64,000 nt of DNA from Euptelea pleiosperma (GCA_035048495.1 CM068553.1:15501190-15565189), one strand, 5' to 3'; numbered from the stretch's first letter, positions 49,760-60,683 are shown. Program-made: numbers and translations. The notes: generated by a model not told the origin, from the sequence alone.

Positions 49760-51722
49760 CTGTTTCCGTTCCACCTTAGTTGTCAGGAAGACTGCAGATT
49801 CACTCAGTCTGCATGAGTTTTAACCTGGTTGGGGGTACTTGATATACCCCCGTCATGTCTGGCTGAAGACGTAAAACTTAGCGCTTTCGGTAAGGCAATT
49901 CCGGTATTCCTAAAGTACATGAGTCTCATGCATTTGTTATTATTGTTATATCTTTGGACATGTAGGTACATTCATTCTTCCGATCATCAGGTATCACACT
50001 GTCGAGTTTCTGCCGACTTGGTAACATCCTCCCTGAACCTTTGCATCATCATCACTGATTTTTCATCATTTTATGTCCCGGTCATGAGCACCGAGGACGG
50101 TGCTGTATTTTGGTTGGGGGTGGGTATTTACCAAAACTCATGTCTTCATTTTGATAAAAAAAAAAATAATAATAATAATAATAATTGTTGTTTTTGGGGT
50201 GATTTCCGATGTTCTCCAAAAATTTTCTAAAATTTCAAAAATGTGTCAAATACCCTGACTTTGATTAGCTGAAAACCTCCGTTAAGTCAGTATTGAGGAT
50301 GTCAATTTTTGTTTAAAGTTAGCATTGAGTCAAGTTAAGCGTGACTACAGCAGGTTTGAAAACTCAGAAAAACTCATATTCGGCACAATTGTACACTATC
50401 AATATCAAAGTCATCCTAAGTTTGGAAATTCTATAGATCCTGTGAGAAGAATTGTGGAGACCTAATCCAGTGAGCTTTCGAGCCTTTAATCATTTCAGAG
50501 AGTTATACATTAATCCTGAGTCACAAGATGACTCACTATTCTTCATGCCCACAATATTCGTTGAGAGATCTCATTATCTTTTGCTTCGATCATAAAATTC
50601 GGAACGACATCAACATTGGATTACTACGACAGAACCTTCTCTATATCCAGTCAAGACAGTACACATGATAGTACAGACCCTAGAAAATGATTTAGGCCAT
50701 TTTTCTGAACCATTCAGCCTTTTTACTCCCCTGAATTATACTTCACTAGAAACCCTTTGAACCTTTCTATAAAAGCCTTTTCTTGTTAAGCCCATTAACC
50801 AAAAACCCAGTTCAGCTACGAAGTGTTACTAGCTACCCTACTTGTGAGAAGGATAAAGAATAACTAATGTGGGTGTACCGTGAAAAGAAAAGTAAAGAAG
50901 AAGAATCAAAAGGAAAAGAAAGTGGTTCAAGCTGAAAACAAAATATGGAAAGAAAGTATGAAAAAGAGCTGAAAAGAAATTGAGCAGTCTCAAAAATATC
51001 AAGAAAAAGAGAAAAATACGAAAAAAGGAAAAAAAACTAGATAATGGTGTTACGCCGCAGGAAAAATGCAAGAAAATGGTAGTATCCTCTCAAGATCTTT
51101 GAAATCCTGTATCCCTTTATCTCTCTACACCTGACCTAAGCCTCATTACAACCCAGGAAAGTCCTATTTGATTCTAGGACAGTACGATCATAAAATGTGG
51201 AGATTGGAGAAAGAGAAGCTATAGAGTTTGATCTGACGTTCCCGAGTGAAGTGGTATTCCAATCATGAGATCTTCTTCTATTAATAATGTCCTTCCTTTA
51301 AATAATACATATGTGAGATCTTTGCTTTCATATATCAACACATCTCCTCACATATAAATTGAGAGAAAAGAAGAAAACCCTTCTTGTATGATTATATTCT
51401 GAGTGCTAAACATGTGAGATTTGAGGTCAAGGCATAAAAACTTAGAGGTGATCTGGAAATCTTTACTGTCGGATGATGAGAACGTTGAGCACACACACAC
51501 GCAGAGTCTGACTATTCTGGGTCATGATTATCAGTCTGTAGTCTTGCCAAAACTCTCCAACTCTTCGCTAGCATGTAACTATTTTTGCATCCATTCAATT
51601 ATTTGACGAACGATGTTTTCTCTGAGCTAATATGAAAAAGTGTGCAGCATGTGCAGAGCCCTTTTAAGCTCATTTATTTCGCACTAATTGCCAAGGATTG
51701 GCAATATGCTGGTTGGGGGTTG
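49760..51722 (+). other. 3' non-coding internal region with hairpin and polypurine-like tract
   Basis: It includes a GGGGGTA/TACCCCC hairpin near 49833-49855, an AAT trinucleotide run near 50163-50185, and a hairpin ATTGCCAA/TTGGCAAT at 51687-51705. The GGTTGGGGGTTG tract directly before the LTR is the likely polypurine tract. No frame I can support. Confidence 0.6.
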
Positions 51723-54472
51723 TGATATTCGCTTAAAAGTGCGTATTTTCCACTGTTATCTTCTAAGCGTTTTCACACTCTCCTACGTTAAAATGCTCTA
51801 TTTATCTACTTTTCTACGTAAGAGTCTCTTTTGTTGCGTAGAACACACTTTTCTGGACGAAATGGTATATTTGCATGCATTAAACACATTTTTGGAAGTC
51901 TAGACATTGAGTCATTCTGATAGAGTCTCATTACGCGCTTCTTCTGTCGCAGAAAACCCCGATGGGACAATTCTCGAGACTTGCGAGCCCACATCGATCA
52001 GGAAAACCCATTATCAAAGCTTAAAGAGCCCACATGCTGTGACTAGAAGATATGGGCCAAAAATGGGCTGAATAAGAGGACCAAAAGGCCGGCCCAAAGA
52101 ACGAAGAGAGTAGGAGAGCCAATGACCAAAAGACGGACTAAAGCGTTTAAAGCCACATGAGTCAGCAAGGAATGATAGTCTACTCTACTGGAGAAGCGTG
52201 AGGATGGTCACAGTGAAGACCAGGGTTCCAGACCCTCTGCCAATACTTTTATCTCCATTTTCTGATACTTTCTCTCTCATCTCTCATTATTCTCTCTCTC
52301 TCTTCATCTTTCGGTCCTCGAATCTACTGACCTAACCCCAGAACTCCTGTCCATCGGCTCTATCTCATCTCCCTTAGCTTTCTGACCGTTGGATCTTCCA
52401 TCGGACCGTTGGATCTTCAATCGGACCGTTGGATCTCTCTAGATCCGTCGATCTACCAATCTGGGTCCCAATCAAGTCACCATCCATCCGATCGCCATCA
52501 GAATGTCTGTCACATCATCTTGTGAGACGATGGACATCATCAGTCCATGTGGGCCAGTAGCCGGGCCCATCATCATCGACCCGCTGTCCGACCAGTTAGT
52601 GGACCCCGTGAATTTCAAAATAATTTTAATTAAATTTTAAAAAATGGGGGGTCCACTAAATGGGGACATTCCCCAAAGAAGAGTGATGTTTTACTTAAAA
52701 AAAAAAATATATATTTTTCATATTTTTTTATTTTCAAAAAATACCCTATTTCCATTAATGGAAATAGGGAGCTTTAAAAGGAGAAGGAGAGGGGTTCGTT
52801 CGAACCCTAATCCCCCTCCTTTCTACTCCTTTCTCTCCCCCTGTCAATCCCGCACGGATCCCTTCTCTTCTTCATTCCCTTTCTTCTTCTTCTTCTTCTT
52901 CTTCTTCTTCTTCTTCTTCTTCTTCTTCTTGATTTCGCCGGAGTTGCAGAACTCCGGCCGCTTCTTCTTCTCCTTCTTCTTCTTCGTCCTCTTCTTCTTC
53001 TTCTTCTTCTTCACGACAAGTTGCAGGTCTGCAACTTCACCGTCTGTACGCTCCTTCCACGCATCACCACCTCCTTCACGGCTTGCAAGAGAGCAAGCCG
53101 TTAGTTCCACCCTCCGATCAGCACACCTGCAACACACTCCAACGCTCTAGGGGCACCACCTCTTCACTCTTCAAGTGCAGCACGTTGCTGCAACCTCCCC
53201 CAGCAGAACCAGCAGATCGGTTGCCCCCAACGGTCCTTTGCCATTGCTGGCCGGACCTGCAACTCCGGCCAGCTCTTCTCCTCCTCACTGTTGCGTCTTC
53301 ACCAGCGTACACCTCCATCACTATCTAGATTATCACGACCCTCGTCTCCAGCAGGTAAGGATCTCAGTCTTCTCCTTATTCCTCTTCTTCTCCTCTTCTC
53401 TTCTTCTTCTTCTTCATCACCCCCACCGGAGTTGCAGACCTGCAACTCCGGCTTGCCGTTTCAGGCGTCTCTATCAGTTGTTCCTCCATCACTGGCAGCA
53501 CGGGATCCTCCCTTGGAGATCCACGGCCAACCCGTCCATTAGTTGGGCATCCAAGCTGCCGCCACAGTCACAAGAGGAGCCATCTATCTCCACTTAAACC
53601 ACCATTTTTTTTTAAAAAAAAAAAAAGGAAAAGAAAAGACGAGAAGAGAAAAGAGGAAGGAGGAGGAAGACGTCCTCTCTCTCCCTTACCGCCAGCTACA
53701 TCCCATCATCCTCCATTGTTGCCGGAGTTGCAGGTCTGCCACTCCGGCGTTAATGGTGCCGCACCCCAATTTTGCAAGCCATCTCTCCATTCAACCATCA
53801 CCGCCCCACACCACAAGCTATCTGCCCATGATCTTTTGCTCCTCTTCATCCTCACAATAGACCTGCTACTGGTCTACTTTCATGCACCATTCACAAGCCT
53901 CCCCTTACTTGCAAACCATCGAATCACTATCATCATGATCGAGCAAGGCCGGACAACCACCATCTCATCCATCACCATGGGCCGACCTTCTCTCATGCCC
54001 ACGGTAAGATAAAAAGGTGGTCACTTTTCACCCTCTCTCTAGTTTCTCTCTCTCTTCTTTCACCTTCTCTCTCTAACCATCTCTTTTCTCTCTCTAAAAA
54101 AGCCTCCCATCTCATCTTCTCTCTCTATCTATTCTTTTTCTAGTTTCTCTCTCCATTCTTCACTTTCTCTCTCTACCCTAATCTCTTTTAATGCTTTCTA
54201 GTTTAATTAATTTTATCTGATTTGCATTGTAAAAGACAAGTTCAGTTAAATAAAGATGATTTAAGTGTGATTGTTTTACATTCTCTGTAATGTTTTTCGT
54301 CATTTCATGTGTTTTTATTGCGCTAATCCAACTAATCCCGACTGCGGATCGACATCCGACACGAGTCACTGTGCAAAATTACCTATTTTACAGGTTAAAT
54401 GTCTCGGATCAATTAAAAATGTGTTGAAGTTAGGGTTTCCGTAACCAACGACGCGGAAAAACCCTACTTTCA
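51723..54472 (+). repeat. 3' LTR of the forward element
   Basis: It is 2750 bp and near-identical to 43511-46215 apart from TTC-run length and small indels. One is a 23-bp hairpin unit at 53015-53037 absent from the partner LTR; another is a 9-bp repeat expansion near 53208. Hairpins also lie at 52938-52958, 53426-53451 and 53722-53747. Confidence 0.9.
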
Positions 54473-55330
54473 GACTCTGACGCCCAAATCGGGCAAACGA
54501 GGTCCGAATCTCCCAAAACCTATTACAATACTTCTATTGTGTTGAAACAAATATACTAGAGGAGACGAGGTAAAAAACAGATGTCCGGTTAGGAATCTGT
54601 AGTCAGTTATAAGTTTACGCATTTACAAGTTTTAAGTTAAGTCAAATTTAGGACCTCGATGTCTAAATCGGGCAAACGTGGTCCGAATCTCCCAAAATTT
54701 GTTACAACACTTCTATTGTGTTGAAACAAATATGCTGGAAGAGACGAGGTAAAAAACAAATGTCTGGTTAGAAATCTGTAGTCAATTATAGATTTAAGCA
54801 TTTACAAGTTTTAAGTTAAGTGAAATTTAGGACCTCGACGTCCAAATCGGGCAAATGCGGTCCGAATCTCCCAAAATTTATTACAATACTTCTATTGTAT
54901 TGAAATAAATATACTGGAAGAGATAGGGTAAAAAACAGATGTACAGTTAGGAATCTGTAGTCAGTTATAGGTTTAGGCATTTACAGGTTTTAAGTTAAGT
55001 CAAATTTAGGACTCCGATGCTCAAATTGGGCAAACGAGGTCCGAATCTCTCGAAACCTATTACAACACTTCTATTGTATTGAAACAAATATGCTGAAAGA
55101 GACGGGGTACAAAACAGATGTCCGGTTAGGAATCTGTAGTCAGTTATAGGTTTAAGCATTTACAGGTTTTAAGTTTAGTCATCTTTAGGATTCCGACGCC
55201 CAAATCAGGCAAACGAAGTTCGAATCTCCCAAAATTTATTATGACACTTCTATTGTGTTGAAACAAATATGCTGGAAGAGACGGGCTAAAAAATATGTCC
55301 AGTTAGGAATCTGTAGTCAGTTAGACATTT
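54473..55330 (+). repeat. 179-bp tandem repeat, right block (about 5 copies)
   Basis: It continues the array interrupted at 43510. The marker phrase occurs at 54644, 54823, 55002 and 55181, again exactly 179 apart. The array ends shortly before the last CACTA exon at 55425. Confidence 0.92.
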
Positions 55331-55661
55331 CAAGGTTTTTAAGTTTAACTTTAATTCTTCATTTCGTTTACATTGAATCTTAACATTTTATATATTAATT
55401 ATTTTACTTTTATTTATTTTGCAGGGCCAAGATGCTGATTGATCGTGTCTTCTATTCTTCCAGAATGATTTTTGAAACTTTTATAACATTGTTAAATTTG
55501 AAACAGTCAATATTGTAGAAATTTAATTATTTAAGATACTGAATTTTTTATTTTCTTTACATTCTGATTTGATTAAATGAACATGGAATAGAGAAATGCA
55601 GTATTATATACATTACAGGTACAGGTACAACAAATTATTCCAAAAAAGTAAAAAAGGATTT

Positions 55662-55880
55662 TATACTACCAAACCTTTTAGCGACGGCCAGTAATCGTCG
55701 CTATAACATGTATATAGCGACGGCCAGAACATTGACCGTCTCTATATATGTCCTATAGCGACGGTCGGTTTACATGGCCCTCGCTATATATATCTTACAG
55801 TGACAGTCAATGCTTCTGGCTGTCGCTATATACATGTTATGGCGACGGTTATGGCCGTCTGTAAAAGGTTTGGTAGTATA
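55662..55880. repeat. 219-bp foldback unit in the CACTA subterminal region
   Basis: The inverted 19-bp ends TATACTACCAAACCTTTTA (55662-55680) and its complement (55862-55880) bracket clustered AGCGACGG and CCGTCGC repeats. It could be a separate MITE or a duplicated terminal segment. Confidence 0.6.
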
Positions 55881-55979
55881 ACACAAATTGAGATATACCG
55901 ACGGACATTTTTGAGGTGACCGTCGGTAATGCCTTTTACCGACAAAATTTATAGCTATAGTCGGACTGGTTATCGGTAT

Positions 55980-57590
55980 TGAAATTAGGGTTTTTTCATG
56001 TCGTTGGATCGGAAACCCTTGATTTCAACAATATTTGTAATTTCTCCGAATTAGTTCACTTAATCTGCAAATAAGCAGACTTGCACAGTGGCTCATGTCG
56101 GATATCGTCCGCACTCGGGATTAGTTAGCACAATAAGAAACAAGAATAATCAAAAAATGCTCGAAATAAATGGAAGGGTGAGAATGGTGGAGGTTGATTT
56201 AAAATATGCTTGAGATTGTTGTTAGAACTATTAGAATGAAAAAAAGCATAAGAGAAACGAGAATGAAAAACACAATAAATGAAAACAACTTAAACTTGAA
56301 TTTAAAACTTATTCATAAACTAAAAACAAATGCTTACAATGCTTGTTCAAATGCTTTACAATGGAAATAACATTAAACCAAATTAATCTAGAAAGCCATT
56401 AAAATATTACCCTAGAAAGCATGTAAAGGTAGAGAGGGAAAGAAGAAAGAAGGAAGGTAGGAAGATTAGAGAGATGAATTAGAGAGAAGCTTACCATTGA
56501 AGAGGTAGATGGTGCAACTCCAATTGGATCGACCTCAATAAGATTGAGGATTGTAGCCTTTGATTGTGGCGGATGGAATGGGCAGCAAGGAGACCATGCT
56601 GTTTGATATTTTGCACTTCGAGGTGAAGGCATTAATGGTGAGCTCGCCAGAGAAGAAGGGTGAAGAAGAAGAGAAAGAAAGAAGAAAGAGAGGAAGAGAG
56701 GGGGAGGGAACCCTAGAAGGAGAGATCGTAGATCTCTTATAGACTTTTTTTTTTTCTTTTTGCTTATTGTAAAAATGATGACCGTTAGATCTAGAGAGAT
56801 CCAACAGTTGGGAATGGGTTAGTTAGATGAGAGAGAGAGTGACTAGGATAGAGAGATATGGGGGAGAGAAGAATCGGTCAAGTGAGACCAATTCTCTCTT
56901 GTTGTTGCAAATGGGCATGAGCATGGGTAATGGGCATGGGTCATGGGCATGGGCATAAGTCATGGGTATGGGTATGGGCATGGGTCATGGGCATGGGTAT
57001 GGGTCATGGGCCAAAATAGATAGATAAAGAGAGAAATAGGAGAGAGGTGAGAGAAAAATATAAAAATAAAAGCATTGGAGGGTCTTGAACCCTGGTCTTC
57101 TTTATTCTCTCTCGTCCGCTCCACCAATAAGTCAAACTCATCCTTTGATGTCAATTGGTGTGGCCTTTAACACCTAAGTCCTTCTCTTGGTCTCTAGATA
57201 TTCTCTCTCTTAGTCCTTGTTCTGGTTCTACGATCCTTTAGCTTTGCCCGTATATGACTTCTATCTTTTTATCCTAGCCTGTTGGCTCTTTAAGCTTTGA
57301 TAGAAGTCTTCTGTGGTTGATCGTGGGCCCGCCAGTCCTCGAGAATCGCCCGATAGGGTCTTCTACAAGTGAAAAAGCGCGTAATGAGATTCAACTAAAA
57401 CAGCTTGATACTAGACTATCCGAAATGCGTATATTTCATGCAAATAGTCGATTTTCGTCTAAAGAATGCGTTCTACGCAATAGAAGAAACTCTTATATGG
57501 AAAAGTCAACAAAAAGACAAGTTTACGTAGGAGAATGCGACATCGTTATAAGGATAATGGCTTAAAATAAGCACTTTTGAGCGAATATCA
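55980..57590 (-). repeat. Short solo LTR, reverse
   Basis: It is 1611 bp, with target duplication GGTAT at 55975-55979 and 57591-57595, and ends matching the family. It lacks the hairpin-rich block and is the shortest complete LTR here. It keeps the tRNA-like module (57080-57148) and has a GGGCATGGGTCAT minisatellite at 56917-57008. It interrupts the CACTA terminal region. Confidence 0.85.
56917..57008. repeat. GGGCATGGGTCAT minisatellite
   Basis: About 90 bases of short, imperfect GGGCATGGGT(C)AT-type repeats lie within the solo LTR, on the U3 side of the tRNA-like module. Confidence 0.75.
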
Positions 57591-57668
57591 GGTATAACAT
57601 ATAGCGACGAATTTTTGCCCTACACCGACGGTCAGCGGTCGTCGCTGAAAGTCTTTTTTCCTGTAGTG

Positions 57669-58198
57669 ATATCGATGTTTGGACTGACCCGATGTGGACT
57701 TACAGACCAAAAAATTAGCTTGATTAGTGATCTCTAAGCATTGGATTAGATTTTTTTTCTCTTGATTTTTAGCCATGAAATTTTACCAATATGTGGGTTA
57801 CAAATATAGTTTTAAACTAACTAAACAATCTAATTTTTGGTATGTAGTTCAACCTAGCTAGGAATGAGATGAACATCCATAAGGTCAGTGTTCTCTAAGA
57901 ATATGCCATGTGGCTCATTTAGTGGTTAGTGGGACGTCAGTCAGTAAAGTTCTACTCGAATTCGACCATTATTTGAGTACTCATATCCAAAGGTGAGAAG
58001 ATCACTAATCACGGCTTGATTGGGTGGTAGATGTGCAGCCTCATTGATGGGGAAGAAAAGTAACAAGCTTGATCAGAACCAAGTAAGAAGTACGAAGCTG
58101 CCAACGGAGCTCTGTTTTCTTGTTTGCTTATTAGGTCTAACAATGAAGGGATCAAATAGACTAATTGTTTATCATAAAGTCAATGCATCTGAAGATAA
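57669..58198. other. Gene-free interval with dispersed repeat
   Basis: 57690-57960 carries the dispersed repeat with TGATTAGTGATCTCTA and CCATGTGGCTCAT. A short frame at 58020-58211 shows no recognisable domain and is not called. Confidence 0.4.
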
Positions 58199-58525
58199 AG
58201 ACACGGGGTAGGTAGCAGATGACGAAACATCTGATTTATTTTCACCTAAAAACACGGGGCAGGTAGCAGATGACGAGAAAATTTTTGAAGCGGTGGATTT
58301 TTTAAGCAGCGAAGCAGTGGCCAATCACATCACGTCACAATCCCTCTTCAAAAGCATTTCTGAGTTGTTCAAAAGCATTTCTGCATTTGTGGTGTGATGT
58401 GATTGGCCACTGCTTCGCTGCTTAAAAAACCACCGCTTCAAAAATTTTCTCGCAGATGACGAAACATCTGCTTTATTGTCACCTAAAAACACGGGGTAGG
58501 TAGTAGATGACGAAACATCGGAGGT
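58199..58525. repeat. 52-bp direct repeats interrupted by a MITE
   Basis: A unit beginning ACACGGGGTAGGTAGCAGAT and ending TTTTCACCTAAAA occurs about 2.5 times (from 58200, 58251/58461 and 58490). The MITE at 58275-58451 lies inside the second copy. Confidence 0.8.
58275..58451. mobile_element. Mutator-like MITE with 9-bp target duplication
   Basis: The 177-bp element has near-perfect inverted repeats of about 58 bases, starting GAGAAAATTTTTGAAGCGG, and a short loop. Perfect 9-bp duplications GCAGATGAC lie at 58266-58274 and 58452-58460. The 9-bp duplication, long inverted repeats and GAGAAAAT start fit Mutator-like MITEs. Confidence 0.85.
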
Positions 58526-58595
58526 GGGTAAGTTACCCAATATAAATTCTATTAACATGAGCTATGCAAATGAAGTCACATTCGGTACTTCATAT

Positions 58596-58938
58596 CTATG
58601 TTTTAAAACTCGCGCGAGTCGACTCGACTCAATCGTATTTCGAGTCGACTCGGCATACAAACTCGGATTTGCATGCCTCTCCGAGTTGACTCGGAAACTC
58701 GGCCGAGTCTTTACTGAGTCAACGATTTAAAGGCCGAGTCGACTCAAAATTATTTTTTTTTTTGAATTTCTTAATTTTTTTTACTATATTTTATAATTTT
58801 TTTAATAAATATTAATTTTTATATATTTAAATATTTAATAATAAATTAATGACTCTTTGAGTTGACTCCCGAGTCTTTGAGGTGATTTGGCCCAATGGAC
58901 TTCCAAGTCGAGTCCGAGTTCCGAGTTTTAAAACATAG
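58596..58938. mobile_element. hAT-like MITE with 8-bp target duplication
   Basis: The 343-bp element has ends CTATGTTTTAAAACTCG and CGAGTTTTAAAACATAG. It is full of GAGTCGACTCG-type palindromes, with an AT-rich centre. The 8-bp flanks CTTCATAT (58588-58595) and CTTCATGT (58939-58946) differ at one base, fitting a hAT-type target duplication. Confidence 0.8.
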
Positions 58939-58984
58939 CTTCATGTAGTAGTATAGAATTATAGATACTTAAATTCAAGTGTTT

Positions 58985-59345
58985 GGCTTAGCCCACAGAT
59001 ATTTTCACACACAAATTCGGTGCACCCACATGGAAGATAAATCAATGGCTGATTTTTGGTGAGGATGATCTCCTCACCATATAGATCACACCTACAAAAA
59101 AATCAGCCCATTCTAAAATTTCTTACACCATCAAATGTGGGTTTCAAGTTAACGGTAAAAATAGAGACGGTCCATTATTCTTCAACTTGTATACCATGCT
59201 ACAAATATCAGAGTGATTTGAATTTTTGTGAGGGTGATATCCTCACCATAAAAACCATCCTCACCAAAAATCATCCCATTCCAAAACTTCTAATTTATAT
59301 ATTGGTCCCCGACGATTACACACACTTTTTGTTCATTCACACTTG
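58985..59345. repeat. Repeat with internal inverted copies
   Basis: GGTGAGGATGATCTCCTCACC near 59058, a related GAGGGTGATATCCTCACCAT near 59231 and an ACCATCCTCACCAAAAATCA near 59263 make this a partly palindromic dispersed element. Ends and class are unclear. Confidence 0.45.
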
Positions 59346-60278
59346 ATTGATTCACTAACAATCCCATCCACTCTTATTATACTGGTGGGTTTACAAGAGG
59401 TTTACACGAATATAGTACCACCGACTTAGTCCACCGTCATATACCAGATTTTTTCTATAATCTTCTCAACATTTACTTATTCCTTTAACATATTTTCTGG
59501 AATTTTCTAATCTCTTAATCTTTTCTTTTTGTCTAAGTCGGTGTCGCTTTCAACAGGGCTCAAGGGACCCTCTTTTTTCCTGAAACCTCTCGTGTTTGTG
59601 TGCTTGGTTGTTGGATTCGAAGAGTGGTTGTCAGTGCCGAGCTGGCATCACTTCTTCACTTTTGGGGTCGCTGACAAGCTCTGATGGATTTGTGAAATCC
59701 ACGGCCGAGCACGCGAAAATATTCTGATTTTTGTTTCATTTTTCCAATGAAAAAGGGATCAGCAATGCAAACCTCACAACTAAATAAATGACAAAAGTAT
59801 TTAATCCATCTATAGTTGGACTTGCATACCTAAATTCGTTCTGATTAACAATTTATATCCGTTGGATTAGTCTTTTTCAAGTTTTTTTTTAACCATGGAT
59901 CTCTAGCATTATTTGGAGTACTCGGATCCAAACATTACTAATCAGACCGAGGATTGTTCCCTAAGTCGACCCAAGGATGGGACAAACATCCGTACAGTCA
60001 GTAGCCTATGATAGTGTGCCACGTGGCTTATACTATGGTCCGTCATTCAACGTCAAAGATTTTTTGGTGGAGACAATTGAGATACAATTCAGCACCACGT
60101 GGAGGATTCAATAAATGCTTACAGTGCCATTGAAATGTTAAATTTTTCAAGGACCAAATGGTCTCTCAAGAGTAAAAAAAATTTCAAAAGATAAAAAGGA
60201 ATGTTAGGTAAATTTTAAGAAGTTGAGGGACATCTTAGGAATACAATTTTTTTTTTTTTTTTCAATTGACAGAGGATC
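59346..60278. other. Gene-free interval
   Basis: I see no coding region or RNA. 59800-60080 contains another copy of the dispersed repeat with GTGTGCCACGTGGCTTAT. Confidence 0.4.
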
Positions 60279-60683
60279 ATTTATTTGCACCCGCAAATTG
60301 TGAAAGCACCCTGAGAGTACAATTTCGCTGACCGTCCATGATGACCACCCCCGGTGACCGCTCACAATATGAGCCGCATGGCAAACTTTTAGAGGATGCT
60401 GACCATATCGATGTTTGGCCAATCCCAAGATGAGCCAAATAAAAAACCAAAAATCAGCCTGATTGATGATTTCAAACCTTTGGATCCTTTATACCCAGAT
60501 AATGCTCAAATTCCTACGGATAAAATAAACCCATGAAAATGACTCCAATCCAATGCTTAGAAATCATTGAACAGGATCATTGTTCAAACATCCATAAGTC
60601 ATTGTCCTCTAAAGTGTGCCACGTGGCTCCTATTGTGGGCGGTCAGCGAAGGTACTTTCACAATTTGTGGGGTGCAAATAAAT
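60279..60683. repeat. MITE-like element with 30-bp inverted ends
   Basis: ATTTATTTGCACCCGCAAAT on the left is the inverse of ATTTGTGGGGTGCAAATAAAT on the right, with matching extensions GTGAAAG. The body matches kinase intron 1 (38460-38640). No target duplication was found. Confidence 0.65.

Larger units (their letters stand above)
43511..54472 (+). mobile_element. Complete non-autonomous LTR retrotransposon, forward copy
   Basis: It is 10.96 kb with LTRs 43511-46215 and 51723-54472, TG...CA ends and target duplication GACTC (43506-43510, 54473-54477) within the 179-bp repeat. The internal order is PBS 46218-46235, leader, one long ORF 48011-49759, non-coding tail, hairpin and purine-rich tract. 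It is structurally the same as the reverse copy at 7894-19343 and likewise lacks all gag-pol motifs. The two LTRs look about 98 percent identical over stretches compared by eye, so the insertion is young relative to the rest of the nest. Confidence 0.92.
41775..55442 (+). pseudogene. 3' part of CACTA (En/Spm) transposase gene, split by insertions
   Basis: Three exons with GT-AG junctions remain: about 41775-41861, 41930-42361 and 55425-55442. The first encodes a VDLFFQTHLRKDE-type segment. The second encodes an RGFGLGPTPTSVFGSS segment followed by a Met/Gln-rich coiled-coil (QEQM repeats). The last encodes only GQDAD and the stop. These segments fit my recollection of the C-terminus of the plant Ptta/En/Spm transposase_24 type (PF03004). 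There are in-frame stops at 41951, about 42164 and about 42210, the second being CAG-like to TAG. The catalytic N-terminal half is absent. The last intron, normally short, is over 13 kb because of a 179-bp tandem repeat and a nested retrotransposon. Confidence 0.72.
55443..57668 (+). mobile_element. 3' terminal region of the CACTA element
   Basis: After the transposase stop codon the region becomes rich in the subterminal motif AGCGACGG and variants in both orientations (55678-55860, 57602-57650). The terminus at 57668 reads CACTACAGGAAAAAAG in complement, a standard CACTA end. The region contains a foldback unit and is split by a solo LTR at 55980-57590. The opposite (5') terminus is not in the window. 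Confidence 0.8.

Noticed and set aside
51806..51994. Frame beginning MWARKSRELSHRGFLRQKKR recurring at 10552, 19072 and 51806
   Set aside because: It lies in the conserved terminal block of the LTR, on varying strands relative to the window but always antisense to the element. Frame conservation follows from the young age of the LTRs.
7894..54472. An autonomous partner (gag-pol) within the window
   Set aside because: No RT, RNase H, integrase or protease motif was found on either strand in the element interiors or elsewhere in the window.
58020..58211. Small gene in the interval before the 52-bp repeats
   Set aside because: It has no recognisable domain and no neighbouring exon, and the stop lies inside the tandem repeat. 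Support is insufficient.
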